Positions 17,900-26,263 of a DNA stretch of 64,000 nt are shown one piece after another (within the stretch, counting starts at the first letter, position 1; every line of letters begins with the position of its first letter). The notes under the pieces were generated by a model. It did no database searches. It saw only the letters and a program-made list of their open reading frames with translations, and was not told where the DNA came from. Source of the stretch: Paenibacillus selenitireducens (lineage in GTDB: Bacteria > Bacillota > Bacilli > Paenibacillales > Paenibacillaceae); assembly GCF_002021565.1 (NCBI RefSeq), contig NZ_MSZX01000004.1:27-64026 (forward strand), in the 5' to 3' direction. A program made the position numbers and the translations under genes.

Positions 17900-18799
17900 A
17901 TGGAATTGCGCCAACTAAAGACCTTTCATACGCTTGCTTCCACACTCAACTTTAGCCGCGCTGCAGAAGTGCAGAACTATGTCCCCTCAACGGTTACGAT
18001 GCAGATGAAGGCATTGGAGGAAGAACTGGGTGTCAAGCTGGTGGACAGATTGGGTAAAAAAGTGATCCTGACCGATGCGGGGAGACGTTTTCTGGTCTAT
18101 GTAGACAACATGTTGAGTGAACTTGAAGAAGCACAGCATGCCGTCAAGCAATCCGGCGAGGTGACGGGTACGGTGATCATCAGTGCGGATGAAACGTTGT
18201 GCACGTACCGGCTGCCGGCTGTACTGCGCCGGTTTCGCTTGCGCTATCCGGGGATTCGGCTGATGTTTCGACCGCTGGCTAACTCGAACCTCAAACAGAG
18301 CTTGCGGGAAGGGGGCGCGGACATTATTTTTATGCTGGATGAGGACAAGGGCGAGACAGGATTTTGCGGAGAGAAAATGCTGGATGAGCCGTTTTATGTA
18401 TTGGCAGCGCCCGATCATCCATTGGCTGCACGTACTGCATTGGCCATTGAAGATTTTAATGGAGAGACCTTTTTGTTGACGGAGAAGGGATGTTCCTATC
18501 GCACGTTTTTTGAGCGAAGTCTTTCGCAGAAAGGCATGGGAGGAATTACCGAACTGGCATTTAACAGTGCAGAGGCGATTAAACAATGTGCGAAAATAGG
18601 AATGGGCATCGCCATATTGCCTGAAATGGCTGTGACTGCAGAAGTGAATCGGGGAGAACTGGTTCCGTTGCCGTGGGATTTGACCGCCACATCGTTTGCA
18701 ACCCAAATGTATTGGCATGAAGAGAAGTGGATCTCGCCTGCGATCGAAGCCTTTTTGAACTTGACCCGAGATACATTTTTGAAAAATAGCACCCTATAA
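17900..18799 (+). CDS. LysR-family transcriptional regulator
   Basis: The protein of about 299 residues has the standard winged helix-turn-helix at the N-terminus (MELRQLKTFHTLASTLNFSR then AAEVQNYVPSTVTMQMKALE) and a periplasmic-binding-protein-like effector domain (about 90-295). I prefer ATG 17900 to the upstream GTG at 17888, because family members start MELRQL and ggggtggg lies just upstream. It is divergent from the MetX-like hydrolase and is its probable regulator. The inducer is unknown. Confidence 0.93.
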   Translation: MELRQLKTFHTLASTLNFSRAAEVQNYVPSTVTMQMKALEEELGVKLVDRLGKKVILTDAGRRFLVYVDNMLSELEEAQHAVKQSGEVTGTVIISADETLCTYRLPAVLRRFRLRYPGIRLMFRPLANSNLKQSLREGGADIIFMLDEDKGETGFCGEKMLDEPFYVLAAPDHPLAARTALAIEDFNGETFLLTEKGCSYRTFFERSLSQKGMGGITELAFNSAEAIKQCAKIGMGIAILPEMAVTAEVNRGELVPLPWDLTATSFATQMYWHEEKWISPAIEAFLNLTRDTFLKNSTL

Positions 18800-19099
18800 A
18801 GTGTTGGTCATATATGTCTTTAAAAATAAAAATACTTGGGCTTGCGGATATCGATGATGCGATAAATAGACTGGATCTATGCGGAAATGAGCACAAGATT
18901 ACAAAGAGTAATCTTAACTTTACAACCGAGGATGGGTCATTGAAAAAAACATGGACACGTAAAAATTGGTCATAACAAAATCAAAATTAGTCAGTGGAAG
19001 AAAGTGGAATTTAGACTTATAATGTATGAATAAAGCAGCTTACGGTATTCCGTTGGTTGCTTTTATTTCTTTCATGGGATTTTAGGAGGTAGGGAAAAA
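18800..19099 (+). promoter_or_regulatory. Intergenic region with putative promoter of the second kinase/regulator operon
   Basis: No gene was seen in these 300 bases. A TATAAT-type -10 (19018-19023) lies about 77 bases before the kinase start. Upstream are ggtca (18968-18972) and agtca (18989-18993). A weak hairpin followed by ttttattt lies at about 19032-19072 in the leader and could act as an attenuator. Confidence 0.35.
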
Positions 19100-20863
19100 G
19101 TGCGTCTGTGGAGATCGTCTACATATCTCAACCTGGTTTTAACCTTTTTATTGTCGATTATTCCGATGTATACATTGAGTCTTTATATCAACTTGTCAGG
19201 TGCGGCAAGTGTCCGTCAGGAAATTACGAATTCGATGCAATCTCGGGTTCATTTCTACCTTTCCTCGTATGAAGACGAATTGAATCGGGTGACCAAATCC
19301 ATGCGGGATTTCATAAATGACATAGATTTGTCCGATTTAAGCAATTTGTATCCAAACATACCCACCTATGAACGGTTTAAAATGCTCAATCGCTTGGAGA
19401 GCAAGCTCTTTTTCTTAAATAATTCCAGCCAGTATATTTTGAGTTCGAAGCTGTACATTCCCTCTATGGGAATTACGATTCATGAGAGAGGCTATGACGA
19501 GGTATCCATTCCAGATAAAGAAATAAGCGAGATTCGCTCTGTGCAATATAAAACACTTTCGCCTTTTACAATGCTGGGCGACCGCTTCTTCATGGGAAGC
19601 TTGTTCCCTTTAGGTATTACGGCTGCGCAGGCGCCGACTTCGGTCATTGAGGTTGAGATTTCTTTACAAAGTCTGAAAAACATGCTTAAACAAATTCCCA
19701 GTACATCAGAAGGGGGAGCGGTTTTATTTGCGAGGGAGCAAGATTGGCATATCACTTCCACCCAAGAAGATGAACTTATTCAAACATTAAAGGAGTTATG
19801 GGAGCAAAAAGCGGAAGATCACAAAGCGGGTAGCGAACGTCTTAAGATTGATAATCAATACTATCTCGTCACTTATGAGCCGTCCGATATGCTGGATGCC
19901 GCGCTGCTCGTATATGTTCCGGAGAAACAAATTCTTGATCCTATTAGCCGTTATTTCGTTATGTTATTGGTACTGTCCATTTTATCGGTCGCTGTCATTA
20001 TCTTTTTCTCTTTTTGGATTTACCGGATGATTCATAAGCCTTTGCGCAGTCTTGTATCCGCTTTCCGTCGTGTGGAATATGGTGATATGGAAATTTCGAT
20101 CCCCTATAAAACGGCCTTTGAATTCGGATACTTGTACCGGCAATTCAATGTTATGATCAGCCGACTGAATACGTTGATCCAGGAAGTGTACGAAGAAAAA
20201 ATTCATAGCCAGCGAGCGGAGCTGAAGCAGTTGCAGTCGCAAATCAATCCACACTTTTTGTATAACAGTTTTTTTGTACTGAAGCGTATGATAACGGCGG
20301 ATGATAATAAAAGCGCAATAAGCTTTGTTGAGCATCTCGGGAATTATTTTCAATATATTACAAGAAATGCGGATGACGAGGTAACGCTAGAAGCGGAGTG
20401 GCTGCACGCCCGTACCTATGCGGACATCCAGATGGCCCGTTTCCGAAAGAGGCTGCGGACCGATTTTGTCGGTGATCCGGGCTTGTATGCTTCTCTGAAA
20501 GTACCAAGGCTCATCATTCAGCCTCTTCTGGAGAATGCCTACCAATACGGACTGCTGAACAAGATTAAGGATGGAATCATCAGCGTTTCCGTTGAAGTAA
20601 AGATGGGATTCATCTGTATGGCTGTTGAAGACAATGGTGAAGAATTGATTGACGAGCAATTGAGTATGCTTCAAGCCAAACTGAATTCTCATTATGTACA
20701 TATGGAAACGACGGGATTAATCAATGTGCATCGGCGTCTGCAATTGAAGTTTGGGACCAATGCCGGTGTCCTTGTTTCGCGCAGCTCTCTTGGCGGGTTG
20801 CGAACCGAGATTTACATTCCTATTGAGGAGGACAAAACGAATGTATCGACTATTGATTATTGA
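19100..20863 (+). CDS. YesM-type sensor histidine kinase
   Basis: The 587-residue membrane kinase has a first membrane helix (about 10-30), an extracytoplasmic sensing region to about 285, a second membrane helix (MLLVLSILSVAVIIFFSFWI), HAMP, the His_kinase motif QINPHFLYNSFFVLKR (phosphoacceptor His385) and an ATPase domain with LLENAYQYG and EDNGEEL. The G1 box reads DNGEE rather than the commoner DNGxG, a small deviation worth noting. Start GTG 19100 follows aggaggtaggg. The response regulator start lies inside its last codons, so the two are coupled. Confidence 0.92.
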   Translation: MRLWRSSTYLNLVLTFLLSIIPMYTLSLYINLSGAASVRQEITNSMQSRVHFYLSSYEDELNRVTKSMRDFINDIDLSDLSNLYPNIPTYERFKMLNRLESKLFFLNNSSQYILSSKLYIPSMGITIHERGYDEVSIPDKEISEIRSVQYKTLSPFTMLGDRFFMGSLFPLGITAAQAPTSVIEVEISLQSLKNMLKQIPSTSEGGAVLFAREQDWHITSTQEDELIQTLKELWEQKAEDHKAGSERLKIDNQYYLVTYEPSDMLDAALLVYVPEKQILDPISRYFVMLLVLSILSVAVIIFFSFWIYRMIHKPLRSLVSAFRRVEYGDMEISIPYKTAFEFGYLYRQFNVMISRLNTLIQEVYEEKIHSQRAELKQLQSQINPHFLYNSFFVLKRMITADDNKSAISFVEHLGNYFQYITRNADDEVTLEAEWLHARTYADIQMARFRKRLRTDFVGDPGLYASLKVPRLIIQPLLENAYQYGLLNKIKDGIISVSVEVKMGFICMAVEDNGEELIDEQLSMLQAKLNSHYVHMETTGLINVHRRLQLKFGTNAGVLVSRSSLGGLRTEIYIPIEEDKTNVSTIDY

Positions 20864-22484
20864 TGATGAAGATGTGATTGTGGATGGTATGGCCGTTTTG
20901 TTTCAAGAGCAAACAGACATGGAGCTGGAGGTGTGTCGGGCCTACAATGTATTAGAGGCAATCGATTGGCTGAAGCAAACGAAGTTTGACATTGTTCTGT
21001 CCGATATTCAAATGCCAGGTATAACCGGACTCGAGCTGCAGCAGCGAATCATGGAGATTTGGCCCCGTTGCAAGGTCATTTTCCTGACAGGCTATAACGA
21101 ATTTACCTATATCCACGAAGCGATGAGAAACGGATCGTTCGATTATATACTTAAGACGGAGACCGATGAGGTGATTATCGGATCCGTCAAGAAAGCGATC
21201 GTGGAGCTGGAAGAAGAGATGGAAATGCATAGCACGCTACAGAAAACAACGCATTTGCTGCAGCGGGCGCTGCCATATATTCAAAAAGAATACCTCCGCG
21301 ATATCCTTCAAGGAGAGTCCTATGCGCTCGATAACCTTCGGAATCAGTTTTCCCAGCTATCCATTTCACTTGAGCCCTCTAAACCCGTACTATTGGTTGT
21401 TGGTCGCGTAGATGAGTGGCGAGAGGGACTGAGCACATTCGACCGGGCCTTGATCATGTATGCAGCGCAAAATATTTCGGAGGAATTGCTCGGTGTTTCA
21501 ACTCGTGTCGCTTTTACAGATTACGAACGTTTCCGTATGCTTTGGTTCATCCAACCGAAATCGGATGATGAAGATTCGTGGGATCAACTCCATAGGTTCG
21601 TACAAGGTACATTGGAGCAAGTCCAACAGACGTGCAAGCATTTGCTCAAAATCAAGCTTTCGCTCATATCAGCTAGTCAGCCTTGCGAGTGGATGGAATT
21701 GCCTAACCGTTTTATTCATATCAAACGTATGTTCGGATATGGACTTGGCTTGGGTCAAGAGCTATTGTTGACCGACCAACCCTATACTATGGATTCTACG
21801 GATCAAAGCCGACTCGATTCCGTAATAAATCCTTTGCAGACTCATTTATGGATCGATTTAAAAAATGACTTGGAAGCCGGTCAACGTGAAGCCTACATGG
21901 CTGCATTTGATAAGATAACCGCTTTGCTTGCTGCCCAGGATGAGCAGACCGAGAAAGCAAGAACAGAGTGGTACTATACCTTAGTCGCCATTTACTTATC
22001 CGTTCTGAATGACAGTTCTGTTCTCTACCAAGCAGCAGAGCAGATGGACTTGGATAAGCTGACGAAGATGCAAGCCCATGAGACATGGAGTTCGGCGTTT
22101 GAATATTTGCGAGAATTAGCGGAATTGATTTTTACTCATCGTTTAAAGGGCCATGCGAACTCTGAGAACGGCATCATAACGAAAATCAAGAAGTATATTT
22201 ACGAGTTTTTGGACGGAGACCTTTCCTTGACATGTTTAAGCAATTTCGTATCACTGAACCCTTCTTATTTATCGAGATTATACAAGAAACATACAGGGGA
22301 ATCGCTCACTGAGACGATCAAACAAGCCAGACTACAGAAGTCTAAGGAGCTTCTGAGAAATCCCAGCATTCGGATGACGGATATTTCGGAGTGTGTCGGT
22401 TTCCTGTCCGAACGATCCTTTTACCGTTTTTTTAAATCGATCACCAATCTGACACCACAGGAATACCGCGAACTGCAGAAGTAA
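20841..22484 (+). CDS. YesN-type AraC-family response regulator
   Basis: The 547-residue regulator has a receiver domain (MYRLLIIDDEDVIVDGMAVL, phosphoacceptor Asp55 in VLSDIQMP, Lys in YILKTE), a long YesN-type linker and two C-terminal AraC helix-turn-helix units (about 445-545, with SLNPSYLSRLYKKHTG and GFLSERSFYRFFKSITN). ATG 20841 is chosen because gaggagg lies ten bases upstream and the receiver begins there; the open frame extends upstream inside the kinase gene. It should control the transporter and GH38-like enzyme that follow. Confidence 0.92.
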   Translation: MYRLLIIDDEDVIVDGMAVLFQEQTDMELEVCRAYNVLEAIDWLKQTKFDIVLSDIQMPGITGLELQQRIMEIWPRCKVIFLTGYNEFTYIHEAMRNGSFDYILKTETDEVIIGSVKKAIVELEEEMEMHSTLQKTTHLLQRALPYIQKEYLRDILQGESYALDNLRNQFSQLSISLEPSKPVLLVVGRVDEWREGLSTFDRALIMYAAQNISEELLGVSTRVAFTDYERFRMLWFIQPKSDDEDSWDQLHRFVQGTLEQVQQTCKHLLKIKLSLISASQPCEWMELPNRFIHIKRMFGYGLGLGQELLLTDQPYTMDSTDQSRLDSVINPLQTHLWIDLKNDLEAGQREAYMAAFDKITALLAAQDEQTEKARTEWYYTLVAIYLSVLNDSSVLYQAAEQMDLDKLTKMQAHETWSSAFEYLRELAELIFTHRLKGHANSENGIITKIKKYIYEFLDGDLSLTCLSNFVSLNPSYLSRLYKKHTGESLTETIKQARLQKSKELLRNPSIRMTDISECVGFLSERSFYRFFKSITNLTPQEYRELQK

Positions 22485-22594
22485 ACAATGGTCACGATAA
22501 GTATAAATGCGTCAGTAGATTGAGAACAGCACCACCTCCTATAATACAGAGGAATAGATCTTCAAAATCATTGTACGATGAGGGGGGAATTGGT

Positions 22595-24298
22595 TTGAAC
22601 AGACGAAAGTATGTATCCTTAGCAATGGCTTTCTTTATGAGTGTCGCCCTGATGACTACAGCTTGCAGCGATGCAGGCAATAATGCCACAAGCAGTCCGT
22701 CTGCAACTGGCAACACGAACAAACCGTCAACAACAGGAACAGCGGATCCATTTGGGAAATACGAAACTCCCATTGATGTCCATGCGGTGCGCGGCATTAA
22801 TGGGAGTTATAAATTTCCGCAGGGAGAGGATATCGGCAATAACCTCTGGACGAGGGCTTATAAGGACGAGCTCGGCATTAATCTGATTTATGACTGGGTT
22901 GCAGACAACTCGGGCGGGAATGATAGCGCATACATGAAGAAGCTGAACCTCTTGATAGCTTCCGGTGAGTTGCCAGATATTGTGGCTGCGAACTCCAAGC
23001 AGTTCAAGCAGCTGGCCGAGGACGGACAGTTAGCCGATCTCACGGATGTTTTTGCTAAATACGCTTCCCCTTATTTGAAGGATGTGGCTCAGCAGGATGG
23101 CGGTATGGCCATGAATTCCGCTACGATCCAAGGAAAACTATTGGCGATTCCCGGATTTAACGGAAATATTACAGATGCCCGCGTTCTTTGGATTCGTTCG
23201 GACTGGATGAAGAAGTTAAATCTGCCCGAACCGAAGAATATGCAGGATCTGTTCAACATCATAGAAGCCTTCGCTACCAAGGATCCGAATGGCGATGGCG
23301 GTAAAGGTGTTGTGGGATTGGCAGCCGATAAGAACATCTATGATGGTTTTGCCGATTTGCAGAGCTTCTTTAATGGTTATCATGCTTATCCGAATGGCGT
23401 GTGGATCAAAGATGCCTCCGGTCAGTTGGCGTACGGTGCCATACAGCAGGAAATGAAGTCGGCTCTTGCGAAGCTGCAGGAGCTATACAAATCCGGATTC
23501 ATCGATAAGGAATTCGGAGTGAAGGATGCGGCCAAAGAGGCAGAGCTGGTCGGGCAAAATAAATTAGGTATTGCGTTCGGGTCCAACTCCAATCCGTACT
23601 ATCCTTTTGATGACGCGCGTAAGCTAAATCCCAATATGGATTGGAAGGCCTATCCGATTCTTTCTATCGATGATAAACCGGCTCGTCCTACCGTAGGGTT
23701 CCCGATCGGTACGTATTATGTTGTGAAGAAGAATTATAAGCATCCCGAAGTCATTGTTAAGATGTTTAACATGAACTATGAGAAGTTTTTTGGAGAAACG
23801 GGTGATTGGAACAAATGGGGAGTGACGAAGGACCGTTTGGAAGCATTCAAGTGGCCATTTGTGTATGGCTTCCCACCCAACAAGGATGTTCCCGGACGAT
23901 ACGAGGCTTTGAAAAAAGCTGTAGCATCGAATGATCCTTCATCTATGAATGGTGAACAAAAAGCGGATTATGATGCTTATCAAGCCTACAATAGCGGCGA
24001 TCAAACGAAATGGTCTACGGTCCGTCAAGCAGGTCCTACCGATTCCTCTTTCGCGGTCCTTAATACGTATAAGGAAAAAGGGCTTTTGTATACGAATGAA
24101 TATCAAACTAGCTTGCAGACGAAGACGATGACGCTTAAATTCTCAACGCTATTGAATTTGGAAAAAGAGATGATTACGAAGATTATCGTAGGAGCATCGT
24201 TAGACGAGTTTGATAAATTCGTTGAGAACTGGAATAAGTCCGGCGGTGACCAAATTACGAAAGAAGTCAATGAGTGGGCTGCGACCCAAAAGAAGTAA
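22595..24298 (+). CDS. LipO-type sugar-binding lipoprotein (ABC solute-binding protein)
   Basis: This is a lipoprotein of about 567 residues in the large Paenibacillus LipO/YtcQ class of solute-binding proteins for oligosaccharides. The signal peptide ends in lipobox MTTAC (Cys24), followed by a Ser/Thr/Asn-rich linker. The mature part includes NNLWTRAYKDELGINL, LASGELPDIVA-like sequence (read here as LLIASGELPDIVAAN) and TYYVVKKNYKHPEV. The start is a TTG at 22595, seven bases after gagggggg; the frame is open further upstream without a ribosome site. It pairs with the two permeases that follow. Confidence 0.92.
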   Translation: MNRRKYVSLAMAFFMSVALMTTACSDAGNNATSSPSATGNTNKPSTTGTADPFGKYETPIDVHAVRGINGSYKFPQGEDIGNNLWTRAYKDELGINLIYDWVADNSGGNDSAYMKKLNLLIASGELPDIVAANSKQFKQLAEDGQLADLTDVFAKYASPYLKDVAQQDGGMAMNSATIQGKLLAIPGFNGNITDARVLWIRSDWMKKLNLPEPKNMQDLFNIIEAFATKDPNGDGGKGVVGLAADKNIYDGFADLQSFFNGYHAYPNGVWIKDASGQLAYGAIQQEMKSALAKLQELYKSGFIDKEFGVKDAAKEAELVGQNKLGIAFGSNSNPYYPFDDARKLNPNMDWKAYPILSIDDKPARPTVGFPIGTYYVVKKNYKHPEVIVKMFNMNYEKFFGETGDWNKWGVTKDRLEAFKWPFVYGFPPNKDVPGRYEALKKAVASNDPSSMNGEQKADYDAYQAYNSGDQTKWSTVRQAGPTDSSFAVLNTYKEKGLLYTNEYQTSLQTKTMTLKFSTLLNLEKEMITKIIVGASLDEFDKFVENWNKSGGDQITKEVNEWAATQKK

Positions 24299-24357
24299 GC
24301 CCGTACAGTTCTAGCTGAAATATCGAGGAATCGGATAATCATAAAGAGTTCTAAGAA

Positions 24358-24402
24358 AAAGAAAGGGAAAAGATGGGTCACTCTTCTTTTCCCTTTCTTT
24401 AT
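24358..24402 (+). terminator. Strong intercistronic hairpin between binding-protein and permease genes
   Basis: A perfect 16-base stem, aaagaaagggaaaaga (24358-24373) with tcttttccctttcttt (24385-24400), lies 59 bases after the binding-protein stop and 28 bases before the first permease. It probably terminates part of the transcripts or protects the upstream message, giving more binding protein than permease. Confidence 0.75.
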
Positions 24403-24429
24403 CCTAACAACCGGATGGTGGGATGACGG

Positions 24430-25329
24430 ATGAAAACCGTTAAATGGAGACGCGAGTTACCTTTGCATATATTGGTATTTCCAAGCTTAATTATTGTATT
24501 TCTATATTGTTATATTCCTATGTTCGGCAACATCATTGCGTTTCAAGATTTTAGACCTATCAAAGGGCTTCTGGGTTCGGAGTGGACGGGACTCACTAAT
24601 CTGAAATATGTGCTGGAAATGCCAAACACGTACCGCATTATTTGGAATACGGTCTACATTTCTACGATGAAAATTATGATGGGTAATATCGTTCCGATTA
24701 TCATCGCTCTAATGTTGAATGAGATCCGAAAAACATATGTAAGACGGAGCATACAAACCATGATTTATTTCCCTTATTTCCTTTCGTGGGTCATTCTTGC
24801 TGGAATTCTCATCGATATTCTTTCAGTCCAGAATGGTATTGTTAATCAAGCATTGGGGTGGTTCGGTATCCAGCCTATTTACTTCCTCGGGAATAATACA
24901 TGGTTTCCCATTACACTTGTTGTAACGGATACATGGAAAGAATTCGGCTTCAACACGATCGTTTTCTTGGCTGCATTGACAAGCATCAATCCGTCTCTCT
25001 ACGAAGCGGCACTGATAGATGGCGCCAATCGATGGAAGCAGACCCTACACATCACACTGCCGGGAATTTTACCTATCGTCATTCTGATGACGACGCTTAG
25101 TTTAGGTAATGTCTTAAATGCAGGCTTTGACCAAGTGTTCAATTTATACAGTCCTCAAGTTTACGAAAGTGGAGATATTTTGGATACCATGATTTATCGT
25201 ATCGGAGTCGCAGATGCTCAATATGGCCCGGCAACCGCCATTGGATTACTGAAATCAAGCGTTTCGCTGATGCTGATCTCGGTCTCCTATTGGATGGCTT
25301 ACCGGTTTGCGAATTACCGAATTTTCTAG
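24430..25329 (+). CDS. ABC transporter permease (LplB type)
   Basis: The 299-residue permease has six membrane helices, beginning HILVFPSLIIVFLYCYIPMF. LplB-family features include IAFQDFRP and the EAA loop LYEAALIDGANRWKQ with HITLPGILP. It forms the importer channel with the next gene. In this subfamily the ATPase is encoded elsewhere. The start ATG follows a weak ribosome site (ggtgggatgacgg), which fits a lower expression level than the upstream binding protein. Confidence 0.92.
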   Translation: MKTVKWRRELPLHILVFPSLIIVFLYCYIPMFGNIIAFQDFRPIKGLLGSEWTGLTNLKYVLEMPNTYRIIWNTVYISTMKIMMGNIVPIIIALMLNEIRKTYVRRSIQTMIYFPYFLSWVILAGILIDILSVQNGIVNQALGWFGIQPIYFLGNNTWFPITLVVTDTWKEFGFNTIVFLAALTSINPSLYEAALIDGANRWKQTLHITLPGILPIVILMTTLSLGNVLNAGFDQVFNLYSPQVYESGDILDTMIYRIGVADAQYGPATAIGLLKSSVSLMLISVSYWMAYRFANYRIF

Positions 25330-25347
25330 AATGGGGAGGTTAACACA

Positions 25348-26232
25348 ATGATACGACGCGTCTCCGTGTCACGGAGTCTGTTCGACATTTGCAATTATAT
25401 TTGCTTAATCGCGCTTTCGTTGCTGTGCATCTTGCCTGTTATCCAGGTCATCGCCGTTTCATTCAGCTCGAGTAGTGCCGCAGCGTCGGGGTTAGTCAAG
25501 CTATGGCCGGTCGATTTCTCACTGAAATCTTATGAATTCATTTTAAAGAAACAAGACTTTCTAGGGTCGTTCCTGATTTCCGTAATGCGAGTCATATTGG
25601 GAACTAGTATTAGTATGTTTTTAACGGTAACGCTGGGATATGCACTTTCCAAAGAAGTGAAGGATTTCCGTATGAGGACCGTTTATGCCTGGTATTTTGT
25701 TTTTACGATTTTATTCAGTGGCGGATTAATTCCATGGTATTTGACGATTAAATACACGCATTTATTGGATACGATTTGGGCTCTAGTCATCCCGGGAGCG
25801 GTGACGGTGTTTAATGTCATTCTCTTGCTTAATTTCTTTCGGGGACTGCCCAAAGAGCTAGAGGAATCGAGTTTCATCGATGGAGCAAGTCATTGGACGA
25901 CGTTATGGAAAATTTCCCTTCCACTTTCCATGCCCTCCATAGCGACGGTAACGTTGTTTACGGTTGTTGGACATTGGAATTCCTGGTTTGACGGTCTCAT
26001 GCTTATGAATTCGCCAAGTCATTACCCGCTTGCCACTTATTTGCAGACAGCAGTAATTCAACAGGATTTCGCCAACATGCGCGCCGAGGATGTGAAAACC
26101 TTATCTCAGATATCGGATCGGACTACACGTGCGGCGCAAATCTTTATAGGCGCTTTACCGATTATTGCAGCCTATCCGTTTTTACAAAAATATTTCATGA
26201 CCGGCTTAGTTATGGGAAGTGTCAAGGAATAG
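25348..26232 (+). CDS. ABC transporter permease (YtcP type)
   Basis: The 294-residue partner permease has six membrane helices, the conserved periplasmic stretch AVSFSSSSAAASG, the FSGGLIPWYL segment typical of YtcP proteins, and the EAA loop LEESSFIDGASHWTTLW with ISLPLSMP. The C-terminus KYFMTGLVMGSVKE is the common ending for the subfamily. It starts 19 bases after the first permease with a good ggggagg site and is followed closely by the GH38-like gene. Confidence 0.93.
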   Translation: MIRRVSVSRSLFDICNYICLIALSLLCILPVIQVIAVSFSSSSAAASGLVKLWPVDFSLKSYEFILKKQDFLGSFLISVMRVILGTSISMFLTVTLGYALSKEVKDFRMRTVYAWYFVFTILFSGGLIPWYLTIKYTHLLDTIWALVIPGAVTVFNVILLLNFFRGLPKELEESSFIDGASHWTTLWKISLPLSMPSIATVTLFTVVGHWNSWFDGLMLMNSPSHYPLATYLQTAVIQQDFANMRAEDVKTLSQISDRTTRAAQIFIGALPIIAAYPFLQKYFMTGLVMGSVKE

Positions 26233-26263
26233 AGAAGGAGTAGAGAGGGAGTTGAATCATCCT

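Noticed and set aside
17987-18718. 243-residue minus-strand open frame across the LysR gene
   Set aside because: A shadow of the LysR gene with a composition unlike real proteins (rich in Arg, His, Gln).
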